The translations under genes were made by a program, and so were the position numbers. Below the pieces are notes generated by a model. It was not told the DNA's origin, searched no databases, and saw only the letters and a list, made by a program, of their open reading frames with translations. A stretch of 64,000 nt of DNA from JAVJSD01 sp040219575 (GTDB lineage Bacteria; Planctomycetota; Planctomycetia; Pirellulales; Pirellulaceae), in contig JAVJSD010000087.1 in NCBI GenBank assembly GCA_040219575.1, positions 62,001 through 126,000 of the forward strand. The letters are read 5' to 3'. The stretch's first letter is position 1. Every line of letters begins with the position of its first letter. Positions 17,176 to 23,666 of this stretch are shown here, piece after piece.

Positions 17176-17788
17176 AGATCGTATCGCGTGCGTTTTCGTC
17201 TGCTACGCAATCTGCTTTTGCAGTTGCTCGTCGAGTAAATCAAGCTCCGTGGACGAGAATGTGGCCTCAGCAAGGAAGGAAGAACGACTGAAGAATGAAG
17301 AGAAACGTTCCCGATGTCAAGAAATTCTGCAGATGGCAGATGAATATGAAGCGGACGTTGAGACCCTTGCCACACTGGGGACCGAAGACAGAATCTTCAC
17401 CATTGATATACAGGAAATACTTGCAGAAGCACACCACAAGAAGTACCTGATACTCGGATTATTGATGGACGTAGAGAAGGAAGACGGCAGCTACAAGCTG
17501 GTCGTAAGCCAACTACCGGGCAATATTGACCTTCACCTGAAGTGTTCTCCGGAGATCGCGCAGCGGGGCATGGCGATTCCGAGGGAAAGCTTCTCAGAGC
17601 ATGCCTTTGTGGTTTCGGTGGAGTCGATGCGGAGGCCGGATGTGGAAGTTAGTGTGCGGGAGGATGGAGTATCGTGGGATACTACAGCGAGCATCGTAAT
17701 CTTGGAGGGAGTCTGTCACGATTTGAGGCCGTGTGAAGAGGAACTCTTCATCTCGATTGAGGACGTGCTGGGCCAGAAATCGCGATAA
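17165..17788 (+). CDS. Hypothetical lipoprotein
   Basis: A 207-residue protein starting at the ATG at 17165, inside the end of the previous gene. The N-terminus is a short signal peptide (R-I-A-C-V-F-V-C-Y-A-I-C-F-C-S-C) with candidate lipobox cysteines near residue 18, then a Ser-rich spacer and a charged helix (A-R-K-E-E-R-L-K-N-E-E-K-R). The rest is a mixed domain with F-T-I-D-I-Q-E-I-L and V-V-S-V-E-S-M-R-R-P-D-V-E-V. An upstream ATG at 17111 would bury the signal and is unlikely. With its membrane partner it may form an envelope module of the element, perhaps altering phage adsorption; this is speculative. Confidence 0.55.
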   Translation: MNNRDRIACVFVCYAICFCSCSSSKSSSVDENVASARKEERLKNEEKRSRCQEILQMADEYEADVETLATLGTEDRIFTIDIQEILAEAHHKKYLILGLLMDVEKEDGSYKLVVSQLPGNIDLHLKCSPEIAQRGMAIPRESFSEHAFVVSVESMRRPDVEVSVREDGVSWDTTASIVILEGVCHDLRPCEEELFISIEDVLGQKSR

Positions 17789-17842
17789 GACGTGGATTGT
17801 TCATTTTGACACTGGCTCCAGGGGCGCTAAAACGTCGGGCGG

Positions 17843-17922
17843 GTTACCCGTAGGAGTCCCGGTGCGAGGGGCACCGGGGGTGCGGGTCGAATCCTGACGG
17901 CCGTACTCGAATGGGTCCCATC
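17843..17922 (+). repeat. Structured repeat copy 1 (tRNA-like hairpin element)
   Basis: Shares with 22208-22280 the blocks GTTACC, TAGGAGTCCC, GGGTCGAATCCTG and GGGTCCCATC in the same order. Between them is a hairpin: CCCGGTGC (17858-17865), loop GAGGG, GCACCGGG (17871-17878). The second copy has a different but again self-complementary stem. The right half looks like a tRNA variable arm followed by a T arm (GGGTCGAATCC), yet no acceptor stem is found. It lies in a 468-bp stretch (17789-18256) without a convincing gene. A TTGACA at 17806-17811 precedes it. Could be a small RNA, a protein-binding site or a decayed tRNA. Confidence 0.45.
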
Positions 17923-17977
17923 TATGTGGCCTGGGGACTCACTTCAGGGAGGCATACGCTGCCTATTTGTGTCGGGG

Positions 17978-18030
17978 GCGTTCTGGCACGCCCTAGCCCC
18001 TCGAATCGCGTCTCTAGCCGCTGTACTCGT
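17978..18030. repeat. Diverged copy of the 3' end of the 19545-20045 gene
   Basis: About 80% identical to 19599-19650 over ~52 bp (shared core CTCGAATCGCGTCTCT). On the minus strand it reads like the C-terminal segment of the gene at 19545-20045 (R-R-D-S-R type residues), but with stop codons. It is a fragment of a second, lost copy or a shared short mobile sequence. Confidence 0.45.
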
Positions 18031-18171
18031 CCTGTACGATGGCCAAGCGGTGCAGTCTGCGGCAAGAATGAATGCCCGCTTTCGTCTCCCGATTCCGATT
18101 GTACCTATGCCGACTGAGGGGCCTCGGTCGGTGGGTCGCCATTCGAGCATCTTCCCGCCCCGGCGACTCTT

Positions 18172-18207
18172 GCCCGCGCAGGAGTAAGCCCGCCTGCGCG
18201 GGCTTTT
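18172..18207 (+). terminator. Intrinsic terminator
   Basis: Perfect 11-bp stem GCCCGCGCAGG (18172-18182) / CCTGCGCGGGC (18193-18203), 10-base loop, then TTTT. It lies downstream of the membrane-protein/lipoprotein pair and 50 bp before the next start, so it probably ends their transcript and insulates the following gene. Confidence 0.8.
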
Positions 18208-18256
18208 GATGCGTCAAGCGTGAACCAATCAATCACCCCTGAAAGGATCGTCTGCC

Positions 18257-18676
18257 ATGAAGCAGCCACAGGACACTGGCCGTATTTCAAAAGAGGACCA
18301 CTTGACTCGCCTCGATCTCTCAGACGAGGAAAAGAATGAACTTCTTGATTGGGACCATTTCATTTTGGCAGAGATCCCACTTAGTGTTAGAGAGTTCGCA
18401 TTCAAAGGGCCTCTAGACGAACCTCGCGGATCTTCACTTTCCTGCAGGGGAAAAGTCATGCCCTTCCCTGGACATCCCAGGTCGACCCTCACCAAGGTAT
18501 ACGTCAGCCAGATCTACTATCCCGGTGACGGTTCCGTGAACTTTGCGTTCAACAAGTTTCAATGGATTGACCGTCTGTTGGTTCAAATCGCCCTCACGAC
18601 CAATCTGGGCCCGATTGAATTGGTTCGGCAATCTCCCAACGATGAATCAATTGTCTGGTCAATTCAAAGCTCCTAG
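18257..18676 (+). CDS. Hypothetical protein
   Basis: A 139-residue protein with GAAAGGA about 12 bp upstream of the ATG and a terminator just before its promoter region, so it is probably an independent unit. The N-terminus is charged (H-L-T-R-L-D-L-S-D-E-E-K-N-E-L-L-D-W), the middle has a strand-rich patch (L-T-K-V-Y-V-S-Q-I-Y-Y-P-G-D-G) and the end is I-V-W-S-I-Q-S-S. The stop codon lies in the first unit of a 37-bp tandem duplication, so the original C-terminus may have differed. No family recognised. Confidence 0.5.
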   Translation: MKQPQDTGRISKEDHLTRLDLSDEEKNELLDWDHFILAEIPLSVREFAFKGPLDEPRGSSLSCRGKVMPFPGHPRSTLTKVYVSQIYYPGDGSVNFAFNKFQWIDRLLVQIALTTNLGPIELVRQSPNDESIVWSIQSS

Positions 18677-18713
18677 CGATGACTCAATTGTCTGGTCACT
18701 TCAAAGTCCCGGA
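18640..18713 (+). repeat. 37-bp tandem duplication across a stop codon
   Basis: Units 18640-18676 and 18677-18713 match at about 30 of 37 positions; both contain TCAATTGTCTGGTCA. The TAG stop of the upstream gene is the last codon of unit 1. As 37 is not a multiple of three, the second unit reads in another frame. Confidence 0.7.
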
Positions 18714-19065
18714 CGACTGATGGAGCTCGTCCGGTAAGGCCGCACGGCCTTCACGTTCAACCGCTGCCCCTGATGGATCAACCCGTCGCCTGGCCCGACA
18801 TCCAGGAGCGTCTGCCTCGGGGCAGCGGGTGTCGCGAACTGCCCTTCGGCGTGCTGGTCCAACTGCACCACCAAGTCTCGAATTGCCGGCGGGTCGGTCA
18901 CCAATGAGAAGATCAGCGAGTAGAGCACACAGTGCCGTTGTCGGGCCTCTCCTGGACGGCGGAGCGAGCCACACGGAGGAGTCGGCCCCGGTAGGCAAAG
19001 GTGAACTCGGCGGCGTCCTTCAAGCGGCACGTGGGGAACACGAGGGCCCGACGGGTCCTGTACAT
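18701..19065 (-). pseudogene. Frameshifted hypothetical gene
   Basis: Two frames join into one plausible protein. From the ATG at 19065: M-Y-R-T-R-R-A-L-V-F-P-T-C-R-L-K-D-A-A-E, on to E-R-P-D-N-G-T-V. A shift near 18930 then gives L-Y-S-L-I-F-S-L-V-T-D-P-P-A-I-R-D-L-V-V-Q-L-D-Q, continuing to 18701. GTGGAAG precedes the ATG. Neither frame alone is convincing, but the join keeps protein-like composition on both sides. No function recognised. It is one of several broken genes in this part of the element. Confidence 0.4.
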
Positions 19066-19162
19066 CTTCCACTCGCGAGAATGGGAGTCCGGGGCGGTGT
19101 GTAAGGCTGTTCCGGCTCGTACGATGTGTATTGAATTGTGTGTGGTTTAGGAGGTGCTTTCT

Positions 19163-19462
19163 GTGTCCGATTTCGCTTGGACGTTTCCATGCTACGTGCT
19201 TGTTGCCGTGAGCGAGAGTGGCCGGATTGGCTTTGCGGCGCCGGGCGGTCGCCTTGGCCTTTTCACAGACATTGACTTGGTGGAGCGTTACCGCGAGGAA
19301 TTTCACCCAGCGTTCACGCCGCTGCCGATATTCGATGCCCTCACGACCCGTCGTTTTCTTGAATCACTATCTGACGATTTCCCTGGCGTGGATGTGGATG
19401 CAGATGGCCAAAAGGCCCGTCGTTTCGGATTCCCCCAATTGATACGGTCACTACCCGTGTAG
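19163..19462 (+). CDS. Hypothetical protein
   Basis: A 99-residue protein. AGGAGG (19149-19154) fixes the GTG at 19163 as start, 8 bp downstream; the in-frame GTG at 19154 overlaps the ribosome site itself. Sequence features are F-P-C-Y-V-L-V-A-V-S-E-S-G-R-I-G-F, which suggests a beta-hairpin, then an amphipathic helix and a final Arg/Phe-rich tail. No family recognised. It is divergent from the frameshifted gene on its left and convergent with the gene on its right. Confidence 0.5.
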   Translation: MSDFAWTFPCYVLVAVSESGRIGFAAPGGRLGLFTDIDLVERYREEFHPAFTPLPIFDALTTRRFLESLSDDFPGVDVDADGQKARRFGFPQLIRSLPV

Positions 19463-19544
19463 GATCGCTCACATCGACCTCTTCACCATTGCACTTGTCT
19501 GTGTCGAACGGCCGCGATGTTTGTTCGTCTGCGGGTTTCACTTG

Positions 19545-20045
19545 TCAGTTCCTGTGAGATAACTCGTGCAAGTTGAACTCTGCTTTTGCATGCCGAGGGT
19601 GTTCTGACACGCCTTGGGGCCTCGAATCGCGTCTCTCGTCGCTGTGCTCGGTGTTTGTGCCGCTGAAACGGGTCGATTGCCCCGCCTCGACCAACTTGCG
19701 GTGGCGTTCCTCGGACAGCTGCTTCCGTCGCCGGGGCCTCATGAGTGACGCCACCTGCTTAAAGTCGTCCGCGTTGAAGGTGGCGGTTAGCTCCCCGTCG
19801 TCGCCGTCTTGGACCACGGTGCAGCAGTCCATCGACGCGACTCGACGAGCGATCCGGCCATGCCCATCCACCGATGCCGCCAAAAGGTCGCCGCCCCACG
19901 GGAAGATGTGCCCGTACTGGCAGGGAATGAACATCAGCCGAGGGTCAACGGTCCTGGCTCCTTCGCCGAACTCCGCCTCGCGGCTCTCCTCGTAGGCGAT
20001 CCGGTAGCGGCGTCCGAACTGTTTCTTCAGGTTGATGCAGTCCAT
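19545..20045 (-). CDS. Conserved-looking hypothetical protein
   Basis: A 166-residue protein starting M-D-C-I-N-L-K-K-Q-F-G, with GAGGAA about 9 bp upstream. It has a well-conserved look: R-Y-R-I-A-Y-E-E-S, D-P-R-L-M-F-I-P-C-Q-Y-G-H-I-F-P-W-G-G near residue 40, then V-V-Q-D-G-D-D-G-E-L-T-A-T-F and a basic M-R-P-R-R-R-K-Q-L-S-E-E. From memory, proteins with this I-P-C-Q-x-G-H-I-F-P-W-G-G segment recur in planctomycete genomes without a known role. The last ~35 residues are variable, and a fragment of the same 3' end is repeated at 17978-18030. Confidence 0.55.
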   Translation of the reverse strand: MDCINLKKQFGRRYRIAYEESREAEFGEGARTVDPRLMFIPCQYGHIFPWGGDLLAASVDGHGRIARRVASMDCCTVVQDGDDGELTATFNADDFKQVASLMRPRRRKQLSEERHRKLVEAGQSTRFSGTNTEHSDERRDSRPQGVSEHPRHAKAEFNLHELSHRN

Positions 20046-20088
20046 CGCGTGGTTCCTCGATTTCAGGGGTACTTCTTCCACGAATCAA

Positions 20089-21321
20089 CTAAGTCCCTGT
20101 TACTTCAGTGGAGTTGTCAATCCGCTCTTCCCAGTTGAGGTAGAGGTACGGAGGCAGGGAGCTTCCGGCGTCTGTCGAGCCCGTGTGATCGTGAGCGGGA
20201 AAAGTCACCGCGTGGGAGTGGCCGGGGTCCGTGAGGTTGTGCGTGTGGCCGATGTCCGTCACCGAGTGCGTCACCGTCTGCATCGCAACAGGGTTGTGCT
20301 CCAGGGGATCGTTCGTCGCATGAGGTCCGTGGGCCAGGTCGTCGTTGGCGGATGCGCTGTGGGATACGTTCACGTCTTGAACGGCGTTGTGCTGGTACTC
20401 AGCACCGCCGGCAGCAGAGCAATTGTCCGCCTCAATGGCCCCCGTACAGTCGCCGTCAACGGCAACGCTGAAGTCGCTGCCCGCCGCTGCATTCTGAGTT
20501 CCGGTGATCTGGTGGGCGTGGTCGTCGTGGTCGTCAATCGCCGCCACAATGTCGTCGCCGGGATGGTCGCCAATCGCCTGAGCAACTTGAGCCTTCGTGT
20601 GGTCGGCAAGGGTGGCTGCCACCTGAGCCTTCGTGTGGTCTTGGATGCAGTCGGTGATGTCTTCCGAGTCGTGGGCACCCACCGTCACGCCCGTTACCGA
20701 CGTGTTCGTGATCGCGAACCCGATGATGCTGCTGCCCGTGTTCCCCGAATCGTCACCTCCCAAGTCGGTTTGGAAGTCGTGTGTGTGCGATGCCGAACCG
20801 CCCGTATCGCCCACCTCAAACGAGTTGATGGTGTGACGCGGAAACCTACTCTCCATGCTGTTGCCGGAGCCACCGTTGGCGAGCGAGTTATTCACGCTGT
20901 CGATTTCCGCCCACCCCTGTGTTGCGCTGCCCGTTTGGGCAATTGGGCGGCAAACCCCGACCTTCTCATCCAACCCATCGGTCGTGGCGAACGTCCCATC
21001 CGCCGTAAACCAGTACATGATGACTTGGGTGACAACGACGTTCGGGTCTTTGATGCCCTGATTGACGAAGACAACCGTGTGCTCCGTGTCGATGTCCACG
21101 TTGCCGCCGTCCGACTCGCACGGGTTCACCGTCACATCGTAGGTGCTTGAAGACCAGTTGCGGGTCGCCTTGCCCCATAACGCTGTGAGAGGAGAAATCA
21201 CCGACAGGTTGTTGGCGAAGGCGTCGCACTGCTCCTGAAGGACTTCCAGGGCGCGCCTGAGCGTTGCGTCGTTGCACGTCGGGTTGTCGGTGATGCGTGG
21301 GCGAATGTTGGGTAATGTCAC
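20089..21321 (-). CDS. Phage tail collar/fibre-like protein
   Basis: A 410-residue protein. The C-terminal third is rich in G-H-x-H and D-H-x-H motifs (I-G-H-T-H-N-L-T-D-P-G-H-S-H, P-A-H-D-H-T-G-S-T) and ends P-P-Y-L-Y-L-N-W-E-E-R, the signature of tail-collar and tail-fibre tips, where His residues bind metal along a trimer axis. The middle has a repeated D-H-T-K-A-Q-V-A unit (about residues 225-265). The N-terminal part is beta-rich. It is the only virion-type gene inside the element, which otherwise lacks capsid and packaging genes, so it may alter the host range of a helper. Coupled to the upstream small gene by ATGA. Confidence 0.7.
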   Translation of the reverse strand: MTLPNIRPRITDNPTCNDATLRRALEVLQEQCDAFANNLSVISPLTALWGKATRNWSSSTYDVTVNPCESDGGNVDIDTEHTVVFVNQGIKDPNVVVTQVIMYWFTADGTFATTDGLDEKVGVCRPIAQTGSATQGWAEIDSVNNSLANGGSGNSMESRFPRHTINSFEVGDTGGSASHTHDFQTDLGGDDSGNTGSSIIGFAITNTSVTGVTVGAHDSEDITDCIQDHTKAQVAATLADHTKAQVAQAIGDHPGDDIVAAIDDHDDHAHQITGTQNAAAGSDFSVAVDGDCTGAIEADNCSAAGGAEYQHNAVQDVNVSHSASANDDLAHGPHATNDPLEHNPVAMQTVTHSVTDIGHTHNLTDPGHSHAVTFPAHDHTGSTDAGSSLPPYLYLNWEERIDNSTEVTGT

Positions 21322-21518
21322 TCTTTGTCGCTCCGACGCTTCATCTCGGCCAACCGTTGATCGTTGGCGGCCAACAGACGAGCGTACTCATCTTCAAATT
21401 CCTTCACGGTGGCGACGCCTTTCCTTATGAGGACGTTCTGAATTGCTACTGACATTTGCAGGAGTCCAGTGATGGCCTGCTGTTGATGATCGAGGTAGGC
21501 TTGTAGGGGGTCGGTCAT
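21318..21518 (-). CDS. Small coiled-coil protein
   Basis: A 66-residue protein from M-T-D-P-L-Q-A-Y-L-D-H; an upstream in-frame ATG at 21560 is possible but adds a Cys/Thr-rich leader. The sequence is one long helix with a Gln-rich start, I-Q-N-V-L-I-R-K-G and a charged end (E-F-E-D-E-Y-A-R-L-L-A-A-N-D-Q-R-L-A-E-M-K) shaped like a coiled coil. Its stop overlaps the start of the tail-collar gene (ATGA), so it could be a fibre assembly factor or trimerisation partner. Confidence 0.5.
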   Translation of the reverse strand: MTDPLQAYLDHQQQAITGLLQMSVAIQNVLIRKGVATVKEFEDEYARLLAANDQRLAEMKRRSDKE

Positions 21519-21563
21519 AGTGCAACTCGTTTGCATTAAGTAAGTATAGGAATTCGTCACCTG

Positions 21564-22136
21564 TTAGTCGCCAGCATTTGCCGGCTCCCAAAGTGTGTCG
21601 AAGAGGTGCATGTCGCACATGGGGATAGCGAGGGGAGGTCGTTCGTATTCTTTCAACTCAAGCTCTCGTCGCGCTAGTTCGTTGAGGCGATGGCATTCGC
21701 GCCATTCTTCAGGCGTGGTGTCGTCGGAACCCTCTTCGGCGATGAACTCCACAAAGCTTCGCGGGCCGAAGGCATGGCCTGTCCAGTCGTTCGTCTTGTG
21801 GCACTGGACGTGGCGATGTAGTCGGCGAAGGGCGGCGAAGTGCTCGTCGGTCGTCGCGGCATCTGCGACTGCGCGGAGGAGGTTGTCCGCCTGCTCCTCG
21901 GTCAGTTCGCCCCACTCGATGCCGGCCACTTCCTTGTCGGTGAAACGCGCGGAGATGCGACGCGATTCGGGAAGTAGGTGAGCGACTTGGAACTCGTTGC
22001 ATGCCTGCGAGTAGGATTCGCCGCGATCGGCACCCCAGCGTTCAAGGTGGCGGCGGCGTTTTGCGAAGGCGTCGAACTGCTCGCGCTCCTTCAGAACGCG
22101 TGCGACCGCGAGGGAATAGGATTCAGGCTCGGACAT
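21564..22136 (-). CDS. Hypothetical helical protein
   Basis: A 190-residue protein, mostly helical and strongly charged, starting M-S-E-P-E-S-Y-S-L-A-V-A-R-V-L-K with AAGAGG upstream. It contains A-G-I-E-W-G-E-L-T-E-E-Q-A-D-N-L-L-R-A-V, a His-rich helix (L-R-R-L-H-R-H-V-Q-C-H-K) and ends in a Pro/Met-rich stretch. No family recognised. It is the first gene of the leftward set that includes the coiled-coil and tail-collar proteins, so a role in the same virion-related module is possible. Confidence 0.5.
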   Translation of the reverse strand: MSEPESYSLAVARVLKEREQFDAFAKRRRHLERWGADRGESYSQACNEFQVAHLLPESRRISARFTDKEVAGIEWGELTEEQADNLLRAVADAATTDEHFAALRRLHRHVQCHKTNDWTGHAFGPRSFVEFIAEEGSDDTTPEEWRECHRLNELARRELELKEYERPPLAIPMCDMHLFDTLWEPANAGD

Positions 22137-22207
22137 TGAGAACCTCTTGAGTTTTTACAGGATTGCCCAGTTTGACATTTGTTTTTTTGGGGCGGCGCAT
22201 CGAGGCA

Positions 22208-22280
22208 GTTACCGTTAGGAGTCCCCGCTGAAACCGGGGCGGGGGTGTGGGTCGAATCCTGGGGGACGACGGGTCCCATC
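22208..22280 (+). repeat. Structured repeat copy 2
   Basis: Second copy of the element at 17843-17922. It keeps GTTACC, TAGGAGTCCC, GGGTCGAATCCTG and GGGTCCCATC, but the hairpin is now CCCCG (22223-22227), loop CTGAAAC, CGGGG (22235-22239). The stem sequence changed while pairing was kept, which argues for a selected structure. TTGACA lies upstream at 22172-22177 in this copy too. Confidence 0.45.
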
Positions 22281-22725
22281 GGGGCCCCTCGCCGCGCCGC
22301 CTGCTGAAACCGACTGGCGGGCCGACGTCGCCGTGGTCGTGTCGCCACCTGGCTGGTGCTGGCGGTTGCTGGCGGGCCGATTTGCACCTCGGGGGGAGGA
22401 TCGGCGATTGGAAGGTGCAGCGCCGGGGCGTGGCGAGTCGATGAGGCGGGATCGACCGCAAGCCGACACCCCAAGCGCTGCGAGGGAGACGACGAACGCA
22501 GGGCGGGAAGGGATCGCCCGAACGCCCGTCGTCGCCGATCGGTTGCCGCGACGGACTACGCGGCACCGGATTCAATTTGAAGTGTGACAGAAAGGGTCGG
22601 CAGGTCTTTCGCGACTGTTCACTACCGACTTTCTCGACGAATCTGCTGGATCGAACGCTTCCCTTGGTGCGACAATATGCGTACACTCTACGTGGCACAC
22701 ACCCACTCTCACCGGAGGCGCGACG
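22281..22725. other. Gene-poor G+C-rich stretch before the resolvase gene
   Basis: Between the structured repeat and the resolvase start I see no protein-like frame on either strand. It is very G+C-rich (GCGGGCC-type runs) until about 22600, then less so near the presumed resolvase promoter (TGCGACAATATGCGTACACT around 22678). It could be a decayed gene or an untranslated RNA following the repeat. Confidence 0.4.
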
Positions 22726-23322
22726 ATGGCGAAGAAACCGAAGAAGGCGGCGGCGTACGTGCGGGTATCGACGACCAGCCAAAACTCCGCCGGGCAGAAG
22801 GCAGAAATCAGCAAGTGGCTCGAAGGCAACGGCATCGCCCCCGAGAACGTGCTTTGGTTTGTGGATGCGAAGTCCGGTGACAACCTGCGGCGACCGGGGT
22901 TTGAGCGTCTGCAAAAGGCGATCCACGCGGGTGAGGTCGGCACCATCGTGGTCTACAAGCTCGACCGCATCAGCCGGAAGCTCCGCGATGGGCTGAACAC
23001 GCTTTGCGACTGGTGCGAGAGTGGGCTGCGCGTCGTGTCGGCCACGCAGCAGATCGACTTCAACGGCACGGTCGGCAAGATGATCGCCTCGGTGTTGTTT
23101 GCTGTCGCCGAGATGGAACAAGAGGTGCGGCGGGAGCGGCAGGCGGCCGGGATCGAGGTGGCCAAGGCGGAGGGCAAGTACACGGGGCGAAAGGCGGGCA
23201 CCACCACGGGCGACCCAGCACGGGCTCGCGAACTGCTCGACAAGGGGCTGAACCACTCGGAAATCGCTACGGCGTTGGGAGTCAGCCGCCGAACCGTGTT
23301 GCGGTACCTCACGACGGCGTAG
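22726..23322 (+). CDS. Small serine resolvase/invertase-type recombinase
   Basis: A 198-residue recombinase. The catalytic domain reads A-A-Y-V-R-V-S-T-T-S-Q-N with the nucleophile at about Ser15, then Y-K-L-D-R-I-S-R-K-L near residue 75 and E-M-E-Q-E-V-R-R-E-R-Q (the E helix). A Hin-type HTH ends the protein (S-E-I-A-T-A-L-G-V-S-R-R-T-V-L-R-Y). GGAGG lies 9-13 bp before the ATG. Length and domains match resolvases that separate multimers or invert DNA. It flanks the presumed origin, so multimer resolution of a replicating circular form is a natural role. It is distinct from the large integrase at the other end. Confidence 0.85.
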   Translation: MAKKPKKAAAYVRVSTTSQNSAGQKAEISKWLEGNGIAPENVLWFVDAKSGDNLRRPGFERLQKAIHAGEVGTIVVYKLDRISRKLRDGLNTLCDWCESGLRVVSATQQIDFNGTVGKMIASVLFAVAEMEQEVRRERQAAGIEVAKAEGKYTGRKAGTTTGDPARARELLDKGLNHSEIATALGVSRRTVLRYLTTA

Positions 23323-23463
23323 GGCCCTCGCGCGTGCGCGTGCGATGCAATTCGAGCCAGCCAGCAGCCGCAGGTCGTGGAATATCCCCCCACCACTCTG
23401 CGGCTGCCGTCGTTCTTGAAGTCCGTTTCTGCTCATCACTTAGCGTCTTTCCTGAACTCTTCT

Positions 23464-23666
23464 GTTCACTTGCCTATCTTCTCGCCACTGGTGAAGAGTG
23501 AACGGAGTGAATGGAGTGAACCGAATTTCGGTATAAGTCCCCCTGCGCGCGCGTATGTGCGGGGATGTTAGAACAAGGTTCACAAGGTTCACTCACTTTT
23601 CGCATTGTTCCGTAACTCTTGTATTCGCAATCAGTTACACCGGTGAACCTTTGTGGCAAGGTTCAC
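23464..23666. other. Iteron cluster, presumed replication origin
   Basis: GTGAAC or its complement GTTCAC occurs at 23464, 23498, 23516, 23578, 23587, 23643 and 23661, with the variant GTGAAT at 23507. Three are spaced exactly 9 bp apart (GAGTGAACG, GAGTGAATG, GAGTGAACC) and a pair in the other direction is also 9 bp apart (AAGGTTCAC twice). The stretch 23590-23640 is relatively AT-rich. It sits in the 340-bp gap between the convergent resolvase and primase-helicase genes, as origins of P4-type replicons often do near their initiator gene. Seven copies in about 200 bp far exceeds chance (about 0.1 expected). Confidence 0.65.

Noticed and set aside
17843..17922. tRNA gene
   Set aside because: A T-arm-like GGGTCGAATCC and a variable-arm-like hairpin are present, but no acceptor stem, D arm or anticodon loop can be built, and the second copy has the same defects.
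22123..23439. 438-codon leftward frame across the resolvase gene
   Set aside because: Antisense to the resolvase, which has clear catalytic and HTH motifs; composition is Arg/Pro-rich without domain character.
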